NCBI RefSeq assembly: GCF_964019385.1
Contig: NC_088654.1
Coordinates: 20,633,108-20,697,107 of the forward strand
Reading direction: 5' to 3'
From: Sycon ciliatum
Taxonomy: Eukaryota; Porifera; Calcarea; Leucosolenida; Sycettidae
DNA: 64,000 nucleotides
This document shows positions 30,692 through 42,325 of this stretch, one piece after another. Every line of letters starts with the position of its first letter. Position 1 is the first letter of the stretch. The notes under the pieces were generated by a model. That model made no database searches, was not told the DNA's origin, and saw only the letters and a list, made by a program, of their open reading frames with translations. Both the position numbers and the translations under genes were made by a program.

Positions 30692-30801
30692 GTCGTCATC
30701 CCAGCAGAGACTGTTCAACATTTTCTTCAGACTTCATAAATCACACTTCCTGTGAATCCACAGAGGCGGGTGGGACGCAGCCCTCACTGTAACCCAACCA
30801 C

Positions 30802-30830
30802 TAATAATAATAATAATAATAATAATAATT
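30802..30830. repeat. (AAT)n microsatellite
   Basis: Nine to ten units; a second tract at 30855-30873 directly precedes the LINE tail below. Confidence 0.88.
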
Positions 30831-30872
30831 AACTGGTTTGAGGGAAAGAGACAAATAATAATAATAATAATA

Positions 30873-31379
30873 ACACTGTACATCGAACGGCATGACACGC
30901 TGGTCAAGTTGGTGCATTGGGCACTATGCAAGCGGCATGGTCTGGGTCAGCCGGGAAGCAACCCGCTGAAGCATCATCTTGTGCCTGTCACGGACAATCT
31001 TGACATGAAGCTCCTGTGGGAGTTCAAAATCCCAACGGATACGCAAGTGCGCCACAACCGTCCAGACCTGGTGTTGCGGTCCAGCACACAGGTGCTGCTG
31101 ATGGATGTCAGTGTTCCATTGGACCAGAATGTGCCCACAAAAATTGCTGAAAAAATAACAAAGTACGCTCCCCTTTGCCAAGAGCTGCGGCGCATCTGGC
31201 ATGTGGATGATGTCCGCGTTGTGCCCCTGGTTGTTGGGGCGCTTGGTGGACTGACTGGTGTGTCCCTGTCACACTTTGTGTTGGCATTGCCAGGCACTCT
31301 GCGCATTGAAAGGGCTCAGCAATGTGCTATCCTGGGCACGCTGAACATCGTCAAGTTGGTTCTTGGCATTCGGCATTAG
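30873..31379 (+). pseudogene. C-terminal restriction-like endonuclease domain of an R2/NeSL/Hero-like LINE
   Basis: The frame is open from the (AAT)n tract: YIERHDTLVKLVHWALCKRHGL, then RPDLVLRSS and LLMDVSVPLDQN, EKITKYAPLCQEL, VVPLVVGALGG, stop at 31377. The PD...(D)VSVP arrangement and the following conserved KY match the PD-(D/E)XK endonuclease that ends RLE-type non-LTR pol proteins. The RT is absent, so the copy is heavily 5'-truncated. It begins exactly at a microsatellite. Confidence 0.72.
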
Positions 31380-31830
31380 GCTCCTCATGTTACGGGTAGA
31401 GCTAGTCCGTATAAACCTCCAATACCGCAGTTGCTTTGACATCCATGAATGTGCAGTATGACGGTCCTCACAACCTGATTTTTCTCTTGTCATTTGAGTA
31501 TGTCCTGCATTCATCTCTTCCTCTATTTCTACAGGTCTATTCCTGGTAGTCCATTTTTGTGATTACTCTTTTTGTATTCAAATATGTCCTGTCCTCCTCC
31601 ATCTTTTTGTATTCGAGTATGTCCTGGCCTCCTCCATCGTTCTGCTTATTTCTGTTCGTCTCTCAGTTTCTCCCTCGGCTTTCAATCCTTTTTGCTTCGG
31701 TCTTCATTGCGTTGGCCATTTAGCTATTTTTTTCTCTCATTACCCTTGGTCTCTTTTGGCCCGGTGATGGGTTCTTACCTCATGTCATGACAACGTGAGT
31801 GAAATAAAGCCAACTCCATAATAATATTGC
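31380..31830 (+). other. Presumed 3' UTR of the RLE-type LINE
   Basis: Non-coding, with two ATTCGAGTATGTCCTG.CCTCC-like repeats at 31577-31640 and an AATAAA at 31802 followed by (AAT)2. Confidence 0.45.
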
Positions 31831-32510
31831 AGCTGACATTCAACGACCTGATGCTTAGATCCATGAGGGGGGGGGGGGGGGAGGGGGAGTGCGGATCTCA
31901 TCAGTCAGTTTTTGTGCTAATTGTTTTTGACTCAACAGTATTCTGCTTATAACCGTTAGTGTTGGACAAAATGGATAACTTGTAAACTTATAGAAAGGAA
32001 ACGGACATATGGAAACGAGTTAAGAGTAACTCTCCATCACTGTAACTAGATACTATAATACAGTCAGACATATGTCTTTTTCCTTTCTACTTTTATTATT
32101 GGCTCAATACCCGAGTTTCAAATTGTAAACTTGTGGTCCTCTTTTTTTTAAATTCAATCCTTGCCTCTCCATCCGAGTTGAAAAGAAATTATAGCAATAA
32201 AAACTGATTTATGGCAGCTTTCGAAAAAGAATTATTGTCTTCTAGTCCTGGGTCCTTCCCCTATAGAAAATTTCTAAAATTGCATTCCAAACTGTCTTGG
32301 ACTCCGTCTAAAAAGTAAGAAATTAACGAAATGTGATTGCCGAAAATTAAAATGTCACACAAAACCTCACAATAATCACAACATTTGACAATCAAATACT
32401 GCTTTCAACACTTGTTCAGTCTGACACTTGTACTTGTACTGTACCAATATGAATGCATGGGAAAGAGGATGACGAGGGGAAAAGCTCTTCTCGCTTTTCA
32501 TCCTGTGTGT
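31830..32510. other. Stretch without recognisable gene
   Basis: AT-rich with a 16-bp poly-G run near 31867. No coding signal or repeat structure recognised. Confidence 0.4.
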
Positions 32511-32515
32511 CATTA

Positions 32516-32990
32516 CAGTCGTCCCTCTCTAATCCGGCACCTTTTGCAACGGCATTTTCTGCTGGATAAACAAGGGTGCTGAATTATCAAATCCTGCCCT
32601 TCAACCCGGCCCACCTGTTAACATCCATGTTGGTGTTGTACGTCAAAACGTAGGGATTTTCTGGGTCAATCCAAGTACTTTGTGGAATGCATGTCTTTAA
32701 CATACACTTCGGAATATCCTGTGCACTGGCATAGGATATTCCCAAGTGTATGTTACATGTGTTGTGTCTGTTACAATGCTCCCTGACGGTATGCGATGTG
32801 CAACTGCTGGATAAGAAAATCAAATTTTGTACAGTTTGAGTGATTTGTTGCAGAAAATCGCGGCTGGAGGCGGAATTCAAGTGCCGGATTAAAGTGTAGA
32901 AAATGAACTTAAAAAATCCGTTTTGCCAGAAAGTGTGCTGGTTTGCAAGGGTGCTGGATAAACAAGTGCCGGATTAGAGAGGGACGACTG
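32516..32990. mobile_element. MITE with pogo/Tigger-like termini
   Basis: Terminal inverted repeats CAGTCGTCCCTCTCTAATCC and its inverse at 32965-32990. TA on each side (32514-32515, 32991-32992). It is 475 bp, non-coding. TA target and CAGT termini fit the Tc1/mariner-pogo group. Confidence 0.85.
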
Positions 32991-33055
32991 TATTGTGAGG
33001 TTTTGTGTGAAATTTTAATTTTTTTCTCCTTCTTTTCCATTTTATCTCCTTATAT

Positions 33056-33745
33056 AGGTCGTCCCTTGTTAATACATAATCTCTGGGACTTGACAAATGT
33101 TATGTATTAACGGGGTTTATGTACTAAACGAAAGTGTACATAACTTGCTTGTGTACCAGAATTTTTCACTTTTTTCAACTTTTCTGATTGTTTCTTGCTA
33201 CCATGACTAGGGAGCGAGATATTCTTGATTCCCTCGATATAACATAAAATTTTGTTATAACGGTCACGATCACACTCAGCGAAGATTGTACAGTTTACAT
33301 GATAACATGCCCAGCCGCGCCTGGACAGTCACTCGAAAGAAAAACAGAGCTTTCTCGGCTTGTGATGTGCGCTCTGATTTCTGAGCTAATTGCGTCCACA
33401 AGTAGAAACTAGAACACAATGTGCCTCCACTGGAAGGCCGAAAGACCAACAAATTATGTATTATTGAGGTAGGTGGCATGCGGGTACGGAGAAATGTTAT
33501 GTACAGTGGTCCCTCTATAATCCGGCACCATTTGTGCCACGAAAATCTGCTGGATTAGGGAGGGTGCTGGATTAACAAATCTGATTTACTGCTGCAATGT
33601 GCATGAAGAGGACATTTTGGCTACTGAAAATTGTGCTGGTTTATCGAGGGTGCTGGATTATAAAGTGCCGGATTAGAGAGGGACGACTGTACTAACGGGG
33701 TTTATGTACTAACGAATTATGTACTTGGATTTTCTGGCCTTTTTG
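33056..33745. mobile_element. Older non-coding repeat holding a nested MITE
   Basis: ATGTATTAACGGGGTTTATG at about 33103 recurs as ACTAACGGGGTTTATGTACT at 33692, on the far side of the nested MITE. The outer unit appears to be a MITE broken by 33504-33689; its exact ends are uncertain. Confidence 0.45.
33504..33689. mobile_element. Short MITE, same family as 32516-32990
   Basis: 186 bp, TIR CAGTGGTCCCTCTATAATCC/...GAGAGGGACGACTG, TA duplicated at 33502 and 33690. A deletion derivative. Confidence 0.82.
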
Positions 33746-34061
33746 TAGATGCGCCAAAGAGGTAAAATTATATTCCATGCAATACGATACAATACAATAA
33801 TACAATAATGTCCTTGCCTTGATAGTGTGCTTGTGCTTAAAGGGGAAGTTAAGGCAAAAATCAAAATTTCACCAGTTGTAGTCTTCGGGGTGCCGAGTCG
33901 AATGGTCGTGGTCCGAGGAAGCTGAGACGCTCCCTTCCTACGTTAATCCCATTCGAACTCGCGCACTTCCACCGAAACTGGGTGACTGCGCCCTACTAGA
34001 TGGGGATTTGTATGCAAAATGTCACTAAAAGCGCCATGTCGTTCTTATAAAAGCGCGGATG

Positions 34062-35013
34062 ACCGTGATTGGTCCATATGTTGTAGTCTTTTGGACGCTG
34101 AGTCGATTGGTTTTGGTCCGAAAAGGCTGCGATGCAGCGTTCCTCCTTTATTCCCAATCGAACAAGGTTGAACACGCGGTCACGTGCTCCTGCGTACGCC
34201 AGTCATCTGATCACCGTGCCTGCAGGGTACAACTTAGGCTGCGTTTACACGACAACGCTGGGGGCGAAAACGCAACGAAATCCTTTCGGATCCATGGTTC
34301 ATTTACACGGTACGCGGAGCAAAACGTAAAAGTTGTACACCAAAACGGAAGAAAACCAAAACGCTGGCCAAGGTGGAAAAATTTGAAAACGGAAATGTTC
34401 TGCCGGATAAATTTGGGTGTGTAAACAGTGGAAACGGTGTGCTGGCCTCGTTTTCGGTCACGTTTGTTTCGTTTTCAGCCATTTACACGGATCCGACAAT
34501 CAAAAAAAATTGTTTTTACAAGTTTCGTCATATGACGTGTGTTGTCGTGTGCCATTATACTTGAGTGTGATTGGTGCTTCCACGGCAACACTTGGCACAT
34601 GACGAACTTTGGCGGATCCTTTGCTCTCGTGTAGACGCTTGAAAACGATACAAACAGAGACCACCTCGGATCGGCTTTGATCGTGTAAACGGACGAAAAC
34701 GAAAAAAGAAATGCGGGACTGAAAACGGAAAACTGGCCGTGCGTTGTCGGTTAAACGCAGCCTCACTAGCCAGTTTGACCTTTTTCGGGTGCAGTCTTGT
34801 CACTCGAGTTGAGCTCGAGTTGAACCTTGGTGTGAAAGTTGTCGCCTGCTGGCGTGGTGACCAGGTGATTTGGGCACCCCGGAGCACGTGACCGCTTGTT
34901 CAACCATGTTCAATTGGGAATAAAGGAGGAACGCTGCATCGCAGCCTTTTCAGCACAAAACCAGTCGACTCAGCGTCCAAAAGACTACAAGATATGGACC
35001 AATTGCGGTCATC
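34062..35013. mobile_element. Long-armed inverted repeat element
   Basis: Arms of ~135 bp (34062-34200 and 34878-35013) share TTGTAGTCTTTTGGACGCTG and GGAGGAACGCTGCATCGCAG in inverse orientation. A second MITE lies between them. Related diverged sequence at 33880-33960 (CTTCGGGGTGCCGAGTCGAA). Confidence 0.7.
34237..34762. mobile_element. MITE with GGCTGCGTTTA termini
   Basis: Ends GGCTGCGTTTACACGAC and ...GTTAAACGCAGCC are inverted. ~526 bp, non-coding, nested in 34062-35013. GGCTGCGTTT termini are common among hAT-like MITEs, but no clean target duplication is visible. Confidence 0.65.
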
Positions 35014-35014
35014 C

Positions 35015-35980
35015 ATTTCAAGGAGGCTCTGCCAAAGTAATGCTCTTTAACACTCCAGGCTGTATTGATACGTATTTTTCTTCTTCTTCTTTCCTTTCTT
35101 TCTTTCTTTCTTCGCATATTTGCTCTCGGTCTGTGGTTGAATTCACCCTCACTTCCTTCTGTTGCCTTTTTTAAACACGTGAAATGAAACAAGAAACTGA
35201 CTCTAACAAACAATTTATTGATATACGTGAAATGAGGTGAAAAGAATAGAGCCGTTGTCAGTTGACAACCCCCCCCCCCCCTTTATTTGAAATAAAGTGT
35301 AGACTGTATATAAATAAAAAAATTAACGGAATTTAATATGTCACACCCTCTATGACCAACATACAACTTACAATGTTTTAAGATGACTTGAAAACGGTAC
35401 GCTTGGTAAGGTCTTGATTCGATTATTTTGCAAATGACTGCATGAACATACAATGTAGGCACGTAGATAACTGAAGTATGCGAATTTATGCTAGGTTGTG
35501 CGTGATTTTGTGCACGTTGCCTGTACGTGGTGTTGGTGCATGCCCGTGTTACTGGGGTTTGAAAAGCAGTCTTTGTCTTCAGTGAACATCATGGGTGTTT
35601 TGCCTGCGCAAAAGTGTTTCTATGCTCCACACCTGTCTATATTATTAGTATTATTATTTAAAAGCACTGTCGCGTTCAAGTCGGTGGATGCCATTAGGTG
35701 CACCCACAGGTTCGCTCGTGCCGGCTAGACTAAAGTAAGTGGATAATGATTTGATGATGTTGAGCTACGTGTCTATATGAGTACATTTAAAAAATACATG
35801 TGAATGTATGCACACGATCCAATATGCCGCGAATGTATGGGATCTGGTTCTAAAGACCACCTAGCTTTAAAGACCACTTTTGCTCGCACCGTCGTCGGGG
35901 CGGTCGCTCGCGGTTTTACTATTATTCTCTTCCAGGACATTACTGTCATCTAGCCCATGACCATGTCAAAACCTACCGGT
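35015..35980. other. Stretch without recognisable gene
   Basis: Contains a (TTTC)n tract at 35088-35112 and a poly-C run near 35268. No gene-like signal. Confidence 0.4.
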
Positions 35981-35983
35981 AAG

Positions 35984-36033
35984 TCTGTGTGTGCGTGTGT
36001 GCGTGTGTGCGTGTGTGCGTGTGCGTGTGTGTG
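35984..36033. repeat. (GTGTGTGC)n microsatellite
   Basis: Imperfect GT/GC-rich short tandem repeat. Confidence 0.8.
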
Positions 36034-36531
36034 CGCGCACAACGCGGCGTCATCCGCAAACTGAGACTCGGTTAGAGTGCATTGAGACAAATGACTCTTG
36101 GCACTCTTGGCAGTAGCTGCAACAGCTAAGTCATGGATGTATTCAGGGTGCTCAGCGCTGGACGTCCGCCACCTGAGGCTGAATGCTGGCCGTGGTGAGG
36201 GAGTTGCAATTGTGTTGGATCGTGAAGCAGCTGATGCCTGGAAAAGTGGAGGAAGCAGTTGGATGCCAGAAAAGTTTGTTTGTCGTCTCATGCCGCTTGA
36301 AATTTTAACTAGCTGATGGATCTGCAGAATGGTTTACCCTGGTTTGCTCCTATGCTCCTACATTTGGAGATAGTCGTGCGAGCAAAGAACACTTATTTAT
36401 CAAACTGCAGGGTGTTTTCTGTAATGCACCACTAACGCACCATTGTAAAGTACGCGGAGATTTTTTTAAATGCGCGAGTCATGGGCTCTAGACTGTGTGG
36501 AGATGTGTGGTATGGGCAGCCATGGCTTGCA

Positions 36532-36796
36532 GTGTTACCAAGAGTACATGAAAACCAGAGTGCGCAGCCTGGGGTCTTTTCTGCTATGGGTGTCTGCCAC
36601 GGCGGAATTCCGTGATTACATCATATTTGGCGTAGATCTCAGGAAGCCGGAAATGGCGTAGTGCATACAAGAGACCTGCTGGAATCCTCCTTGTACGCAC
36701 TACATCACTAAAATGATGTAATCACGGAGTTCTGCTGTGACAGCAACCCATCGGAGCTGCACACTCTGGTTTTCATGTACTCTTGGTGTTACCAAG
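36532..36796. mobile_element. Inverted-repeat MITE with long arms
   Basis: Arms of ~90 bp, CAAGAGTACATGAAAACCAG and its inverse. Flanks GTGTTAC on both sides suggest a 7-8 bp target duplication. It sits inside the repeat shared with 16830-16965. Confidence 0.7.
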
Positions 36797-36899
36797 TGCC
36801 CTCTACCCCCATGCGTATTGCCCAGTGCCATTTAGCAGACATTTTCAGAGTTTTCCGTACTCGTTTTTCAGGTCAACATTTTTTACTGATGTAGTTCAC

Positions 36900-37430
36900 T
36901 TGTGAAGCCTACGCACAAATTCAGATCATAATTATATCAGTACAATTTTCAACTTCACCAGGTCATAACTTTGGTCTACTTCGCTTGATTTTCACAACTT
37001 GATCTAGGGCTCGTTGGAAAGCTCTAGGCAGGAGCAACGCGAAGACGCCAAGCTCCATTATGAAGCCGCCACAAATCAGGCGCGGTAACACAGCAAAGTC
37101 GTCTCCAAGCCTAATATGCAAGCAAATCGTCCCATCAACACCATTCCACTCTCCTTCATCGCAGAACGCTCCAAATTTTTCGAGGCGATTCAAACTTCAC
37201 CCAACTACAGCATTATAAAGTGCTCAGTCACTCAAAGAGCACACAAAAAAGGATTTCCCACCAAAATGGCGAAGAGTTCGATCAAAAAATTGATTTTGCC
37301 AAGGCAAGAATACCTGAATACGGCGCGTGATATCTCTGGAGTTCGACACCGTAACGCTTCAGCGATTGTTGCACTGGACAGCTTGGAGTTTTTGCTACCC
37401 TTCGATTTTTGAATTAGTGTAGCGTATAGC
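36900..37430. other. Stretch without recognisable gene
   Basis: Overlapping small ORFs on both strands have no recognisable motif. Confidence 0.4.
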
Positions 37431-37436
37431 ATATCC

Positions 37437-37530
37437 CGTACGGTAGCGTATCCCCGTACGTTACTGTATTCCCGTACATTAGCATATCCCCGTACAGTTT
37501 CCCCATACGTTAGCGTATCCCCGTACATTA
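37437..37530. repeat. Minisatellite of CCCCGTACRTTAGCGTAT units
   Basis: Five to six imperfect ~18-bp units. Confidence 0.75.
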
Positions 37531-37984
37531 GCGTACGGAGTCTGCCTTTGTATAACAGCTGCTGCTCACGATTCTTTTGAGTCAGTTAATTAAGTAGCCA
37601 GTTAATTTCATTGCCAGTTAATTTCATTGTCAGTTATAGTTACATTTCAATTGCCAGTTACAGTGTGTTCACTGAGACCCGTGTGCATTTGCCTCCAAGA
37701 GAGACTGCGGCCCGCTACATTAGCACAAGAAACGATGGAGTTACGATGGTTTTAGTAATCGATCATATACATGATCGTTTGCGGGATATTCGATTGAAAT
37801 CCGTACTGCAGACAAAACTTCGTTTTTCCGTAAAATACGGACAAATATGCAACACTGTCCCCGAAGAGTTCAGAGAGCACAATTAAGGGTGCGGCCTACC
37901 CATGCAGAGGCGCAAGAGCACACACCTGCTGAGATGTACCCGGCAACTATTGTTGAGGAACTGGAATGAACATGGCTAGAGGAC

Positions 37985-39365
37985 GCAGCCGTGGACAGCA
38001 AGTGCTCTGCAGCATCTGCTACGCTCTGCCATGCGAAACGTTATCAACCGGACTGGTTTCGCGAGGCAATACCTACGCTACAGCCTATTCTGAATGACCG
38101 TGATGCTGCTTACAATTCCTGGGTGTACCATGGTCAGCAGGGCGATACTCCGTCCCATTGCCGGTTTTTAGGCGGCCAAGACAAGGGCACGTACCGCTGC
38201 AGACTCGGCTGGGGTTATGTGGATTCAGGCCAAGGCCCAAGAAGCAACTGAGTCTTGTTTCAATGGCGCCATAGTATGGAAATGCATACATGACTTCAAG
38301 GCGGTGGACCAGGGGCTGCGGCCAGTGTGGACCTTCGCCATATTTGATGCAAATGGGAACATCTGCAACTCTCCTGAGGAGCAGGGCCAACGCTGGAGAG
38401 GGCACCTCTCAACTGGTGTTTTCAACATGCAGAGCACATAGACGCCAAACACTCTTGAGTCTGTTCCGGAACTTCCTATTGCTGAGGATTTGATGGGCTT
38501 CCTGATACGCGTGAGGTCAGCTACGCTGTGACACGACTGCGGAACGGGAAGGCGGCTGGGGCTTCTGGTATATCGCCAGAAATGCTGAAAGCTGGCGGTG
38601 AAAACCTCAATCTGAGACTAGTGAGCCTGATCCGGGATCCAGGATGTGTGGCGTACTGGTAGCGTATCGCAGGAATAGGTTGATGCTACTCTCGTGCCGG
38701 TGCCCAAGAAGGGCGACCTCTCTAAGCGCGATAACTGCCACCATTACTGCAATGCCCAAGCCTGGAGACCCGACACAACCAACAAACTATAGACCCATCT
38801 CTCTCTTGAGCACTACATCAAAAATCCAGGAAAAATTTGTACATCGGCTCCTCTACAAGTACATAACACCCGACCTACCCAACCAGCAATCCGGTTTCCA
38901 TGAGAAAGATGGCAGTGAACGGCAGCTTGCTCTTCTTGTCCACGCCCTCTCCACTGCGAGAGACAATGGGAAACACGTCGATCTCAGCAAGGCCTTCGGT
39001 CGTGTGTGGCATGCAGGTCTTCTAGCAAAACTCCCCCACTATGGTGTTCAGGGCAACGCCCTGGAGTGGTTCCGACAGTACAGTTGGCGCGACGGCAGAG
39101 GGTCCAGGTGGGTGGCGACCTATCGCCTTTCCTCGGGACCCCTGCCGGTGTCCCTCAGGGATCTGTTCTTGGGCCGCTTCTATTCCTCGTCTACGCCATG
39201 GACCTTCCGCACACATGTGAGAATCCCCGCACCCCCTGTAGCCAATTTGCAGACGATGCCGCTCTGATTTCCATAGCAGGAACTCTTCAAGACTGCACCC
39301 GAAACCTACAACAGAGTGTCACAGCAGCTGGAGACTGGCTAAAAATCATGACACAAGTGCAATAA
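37985..39365 (+). pseudogene. Non-LTR retrotransposon RT, several frameshifts
   Basis: Pieces in order: pre-RT linker (QPDWFREAIPTLQPILNDRDAAYNSW at ~38050 in short parts), fingers (NYRPISLLST at ~38790), FGRVWHAGLL (Asp of motif 3 altered: ..DLSKAFGRV), then a frame change near 39060 to AGVPQGSVLGPLLFLVYAMD and catalytic FADDAALIS at ~39250. At least three shifts separate frames. It ends near 39360 where a PLE-like hairpin starts. Non-functional. Confidence 0.82.
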
Positions 39366-39520
39366 AACCACTAGATCTTGCTACCTTTTTTGTGTTTCCT
39401 CTAGTGGTTTTATTGCACTTGTATCATGATTCTTATGTGGCATTTCTAACACCTTTCTATTATTGATGAAAGTAAAATGAGTGCACTCATACCACGATTA
39501 CAATTGAACAATAATAATAA
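39350..39520. repeat. Hairpin and PLE-like terminus
   Basis: ACAAGTGCAATAAAACCACTAGA and TCTAGTGGTTTTATTGCACTTGT face each other around 39385, in pieces of under 24 bp. It is followed by TGAGTGCACTCATA..ACGATT and (AAT)4, a terminus also seen at 43980 and 60770 next to PLEs. Confidence 0.55.
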
Positions 39521-39524
39521 TGAG

Positions 39525-40785
39525 CCTGAATCAGCTAAAGCCATCACATGTGCACGAATTTCTAAAAATATTTTTTCTTCCAAATTGATCCACAACTACT
39601 GATAACCAGTCTCAAGAAATTTTTGAATCAATCACAGCACCCTAAGTGTGTAAAAATGTGGTACACTACATATCTGTACTAATGTTGGAAGTGGCATTTC
39701 TGTGTAAGATACAGGTATGAGAGTGGGTATGTGTCTGATCCTGTTAGGCCATACCATCACTCAGCTGGCTAGCAAGGAGGAATTTTTATAGTCCTTAATT
39801 AGGGGTGTACTCAGACACTTGCTTGTCCAAGTAATCCATTTGCTTCACTGACTATACAACTGATCCAACGGCATATGGACAAGTTCCAGGGACTGATATT
39901 TCTTTCGCTTGCATCCACACCAGGCTCTGTACAGATGCTCTCCAAGCCCCCTCACTTCCAGGAAAACATATGTGCACACACGGAGGCTATGAATACTTAG
40001 CACAGAGATTCATGAGGTACGTACTAGGTACACATGCAGATACCTGACTAAACAGGAACATATTTTTGAATATTTTTGAGAGCTGCTGCATGGACCAAAT
40101 AAATATTTCAAGTCGCTCAGTGTCCAAGCCAACGAAGCAGATCTTATCTTGCACTAGCACTCGTTGCTCTTCCAGTCGCGGATCGAGACGCATTTGCTCT
40201 GCAACGTCACTGTCGATATCCGACTAACGTACTAGTGAATGAGTCGTTCATCCCTCCGCAATATCGACTTCGTCGTCAGTCTCAGCAGAGCTGCTTTCTT
40301 CTACACAAAGTCTGCAGCCTTGCTGAGTTGCTTTGCGGCAGGAGAGCGTCATCCTCCGGAGCTCCGTATCTTTCACCTGACTCCCTTGATGAGCAATCAC
40401 CATCCCAGTCATCAACAAAAAATGTCGTGACGTGATTGGCGTCAACGACGATCGATGCGCGTGCGATGCTTGCGCCCCGCGATCGTAGAATCTACGTATT
40501 CACCAGCCAAGCGCAGGTACGTGGGGTTTCCCAGCCGTGTCTCCTCACTTGCCTGGGGCTTGCCTAGCTAGCTAGTCACTGACAAATAAACAAACACAGG
40601 ATTGTCAGGTGGAAAAAAAGGCTGAGTGGCAAGAAAGACAGGAAGGTGGTGGGAAGTTATTAGGTCCACGACTTTTCTTTCGCTCGACTTCAAAGTCACT
40701 TTTTGATCAATTTGATATCAAACGCAAGCGATGGTTTTTGCTGATCCGGGCTCATATGTTAAAATTTGACCGTCGATTTCTTGTG
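39525..40785. other. Stretch without recognisable gene
   Basis: Several 60-68 aa ORFs on both strands with no motif. No internal repeats seen. Confidence 0.4.
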
Positions 40786-40790
40786 ATTAT

Positions 40791-40975
40791 ATGAGCGTTA
40801 GCATGCTAACGCGAGTTAGCAGCCAGCCCAGCGAGCTGGCCCAACCTGCACGCATGCGCGAGTCACGTGGGCACGCGCCCTTCAAAATCCTGTACAATGT
40901 CTCTTTCATGTCATTGCTGTTTGGACTTTCGAGCGTGCAACTTGCGGAACAGGTGTTCCCAAAACAATTTCCTTC
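40791..40975 (+). repeat. Split direct repeat A1 (Ngaro-like 2)
   Basis: 185 bp, nearly identical to 42734-42918. Confidence 0.85.
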
Positions 40976-41044
40976 AATTTCCTTTCGTTAGACTTTCAAG
41001 CTTGCATTCTCGTATCTCTACGTTTCAAATTCAGACTTCAATGA

Positions 41045-42256
41045 CGCCTGTTGGTGCCTGAAACAATGTCGTCGTCTACAGTGGAACGTCCACTGTGGAC
41101 TTTTAGCTTGCGCCATCATCAGGTTTCCTGAAATGAAGTACCTCCACGTGATCTCAGCGACCCTTGTTTGTGCCTTGAAACAATGTCGTCGTCACCAGCC
41201 GGCGTCCAGCCTCTCCGGATCGCCTCGCTCTACCTGGCTCCGCCGCCCGCCTACTGCGAACGCAGCGACGGCCGCCATGCAGCACCACCACTGCAACAGC
41301 AGGCGCGAGCCTGACGATCGTAATTCGTATCCAGAGAAGCGAGTTCGTGGACTTTGATTTTCTGTTGGAAGTAACAACGGTAGTTGTCCACTGCCGTCAC
41401 CAACGCCACCCAGCTTCTCCTCGCTCTACTTGGATCCGTATCGCCGCTCGCCGCCAGCAGGCCGGACCCTACTGGGAGCCCGGTGCAGTGACGACCGCCA
41501 TATACGCATGCAGCACCAACAGCAGGTGAACCTGACTGTCCTATACGGGCCCTTCTCGATCGTGTCCAGAGAGGCGAGTTCGTGGACTTCGATTTCCTGC
41601 TGCCCGAGACAGTTGCAGTCAGTCCAGCTCCGGCGACGTTCCAACTCCGTAGCCCCTCATATGTTGCTCTTCTGGCGCACTAGCATTTATTTGAATCCGA
41701 ACCCAGAACTGCGCTTCGTAGGCTGCATGACGGTAGCACTTGAGTTGAGACCTGGACAGTGTTCATGAATGGTCTCTGTTCCACTGTTCCTCACCGCGTT
41801 TCACGAGTGCCTGTGGACGCATTTGGCCACGATCGTCGCGGCCAATCGCCAGTTCTTGCCACCTAGAAACTGGACGTTATCAATACTCAATCTGCGGACA
41901 ACTGTTTCGTCCTTTTTGGACTCATCAGCGCAGCACAGAGGGAATTAAGCCAAACCTGATAGCAATGGAAAAAAATAAATCTCCAAAGCCAGGTTATCAA
42001 TATCAACTTGTGGCAACTGAGCCTCGTGGTGTAAGGAACAGCACGACCCGCCTGCCAGCAGTGCAGCTCAGTGCACCCGCCAGCATTTCCGTGCGCATTT
42101 CGTCCTACTCACCAGTACAGATCCGCATCACGTACCGCAACCGTATGCCGCTACTACGAGTACGGCGCTTGCATGTGTCAGCTCAGGCAGTGCTACCTCC
42201 AGTGCCGACAGGAGCACCATAGGGCAAAGTGTAAGGCCTCATCATTAACTGTGTAA
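41045..42256 (+). pseudogene. Decayed Ngaro-like gag
   Basis: The TTGGTGCCTGAAACAATGTC start context occurs at 41052 and in degraded form at 41170. The 3' part (42140-42240) encodes VCRYYEYGACMCQ..QC and QCRQEHHRAKC, matching the CCCH plus CCHC tail of the autonomous gag at 6740-6840. The middle is broken into short frames. A hammerhead sits in it at 41892. Confidence 0.6.
41892..41933 (-). ncRNA. Hammerhead ribozyme inside Ngaro-like element
   Basis: Stem I CUGCG/CGCAG, CUGAUGA, stem II GUCC-AAAAA-GGAC, GAAA, stem III ACA/UGU, cleavage after GUC. Close relative of the 49238/49469 ribozymes. Confidence 0.9.
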
Positions 42257-42325
42257 GCACTCAGTTTCTCACTTCTCAAAATTACTGGACTCACATCCTG
42301 ATCCTATGCTCCGGAGGTATGTTGT

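Larger units (their letters stand above)
30002..30800 (-). repeat. 281-bp tandem repeat, nearly three copies, each with a tRNA-like core
   Basis: AAGAGACAAACGGGAAAAG recurs at intervals of 281 bp (about 30017, 30298, 30579). Copies are almost identical. Each holds a minus-strand tRNA-like sequence and a CACCCGCCTG-containing tail. The array ends in (AAT)n at 30802. Confidence 0.85.
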
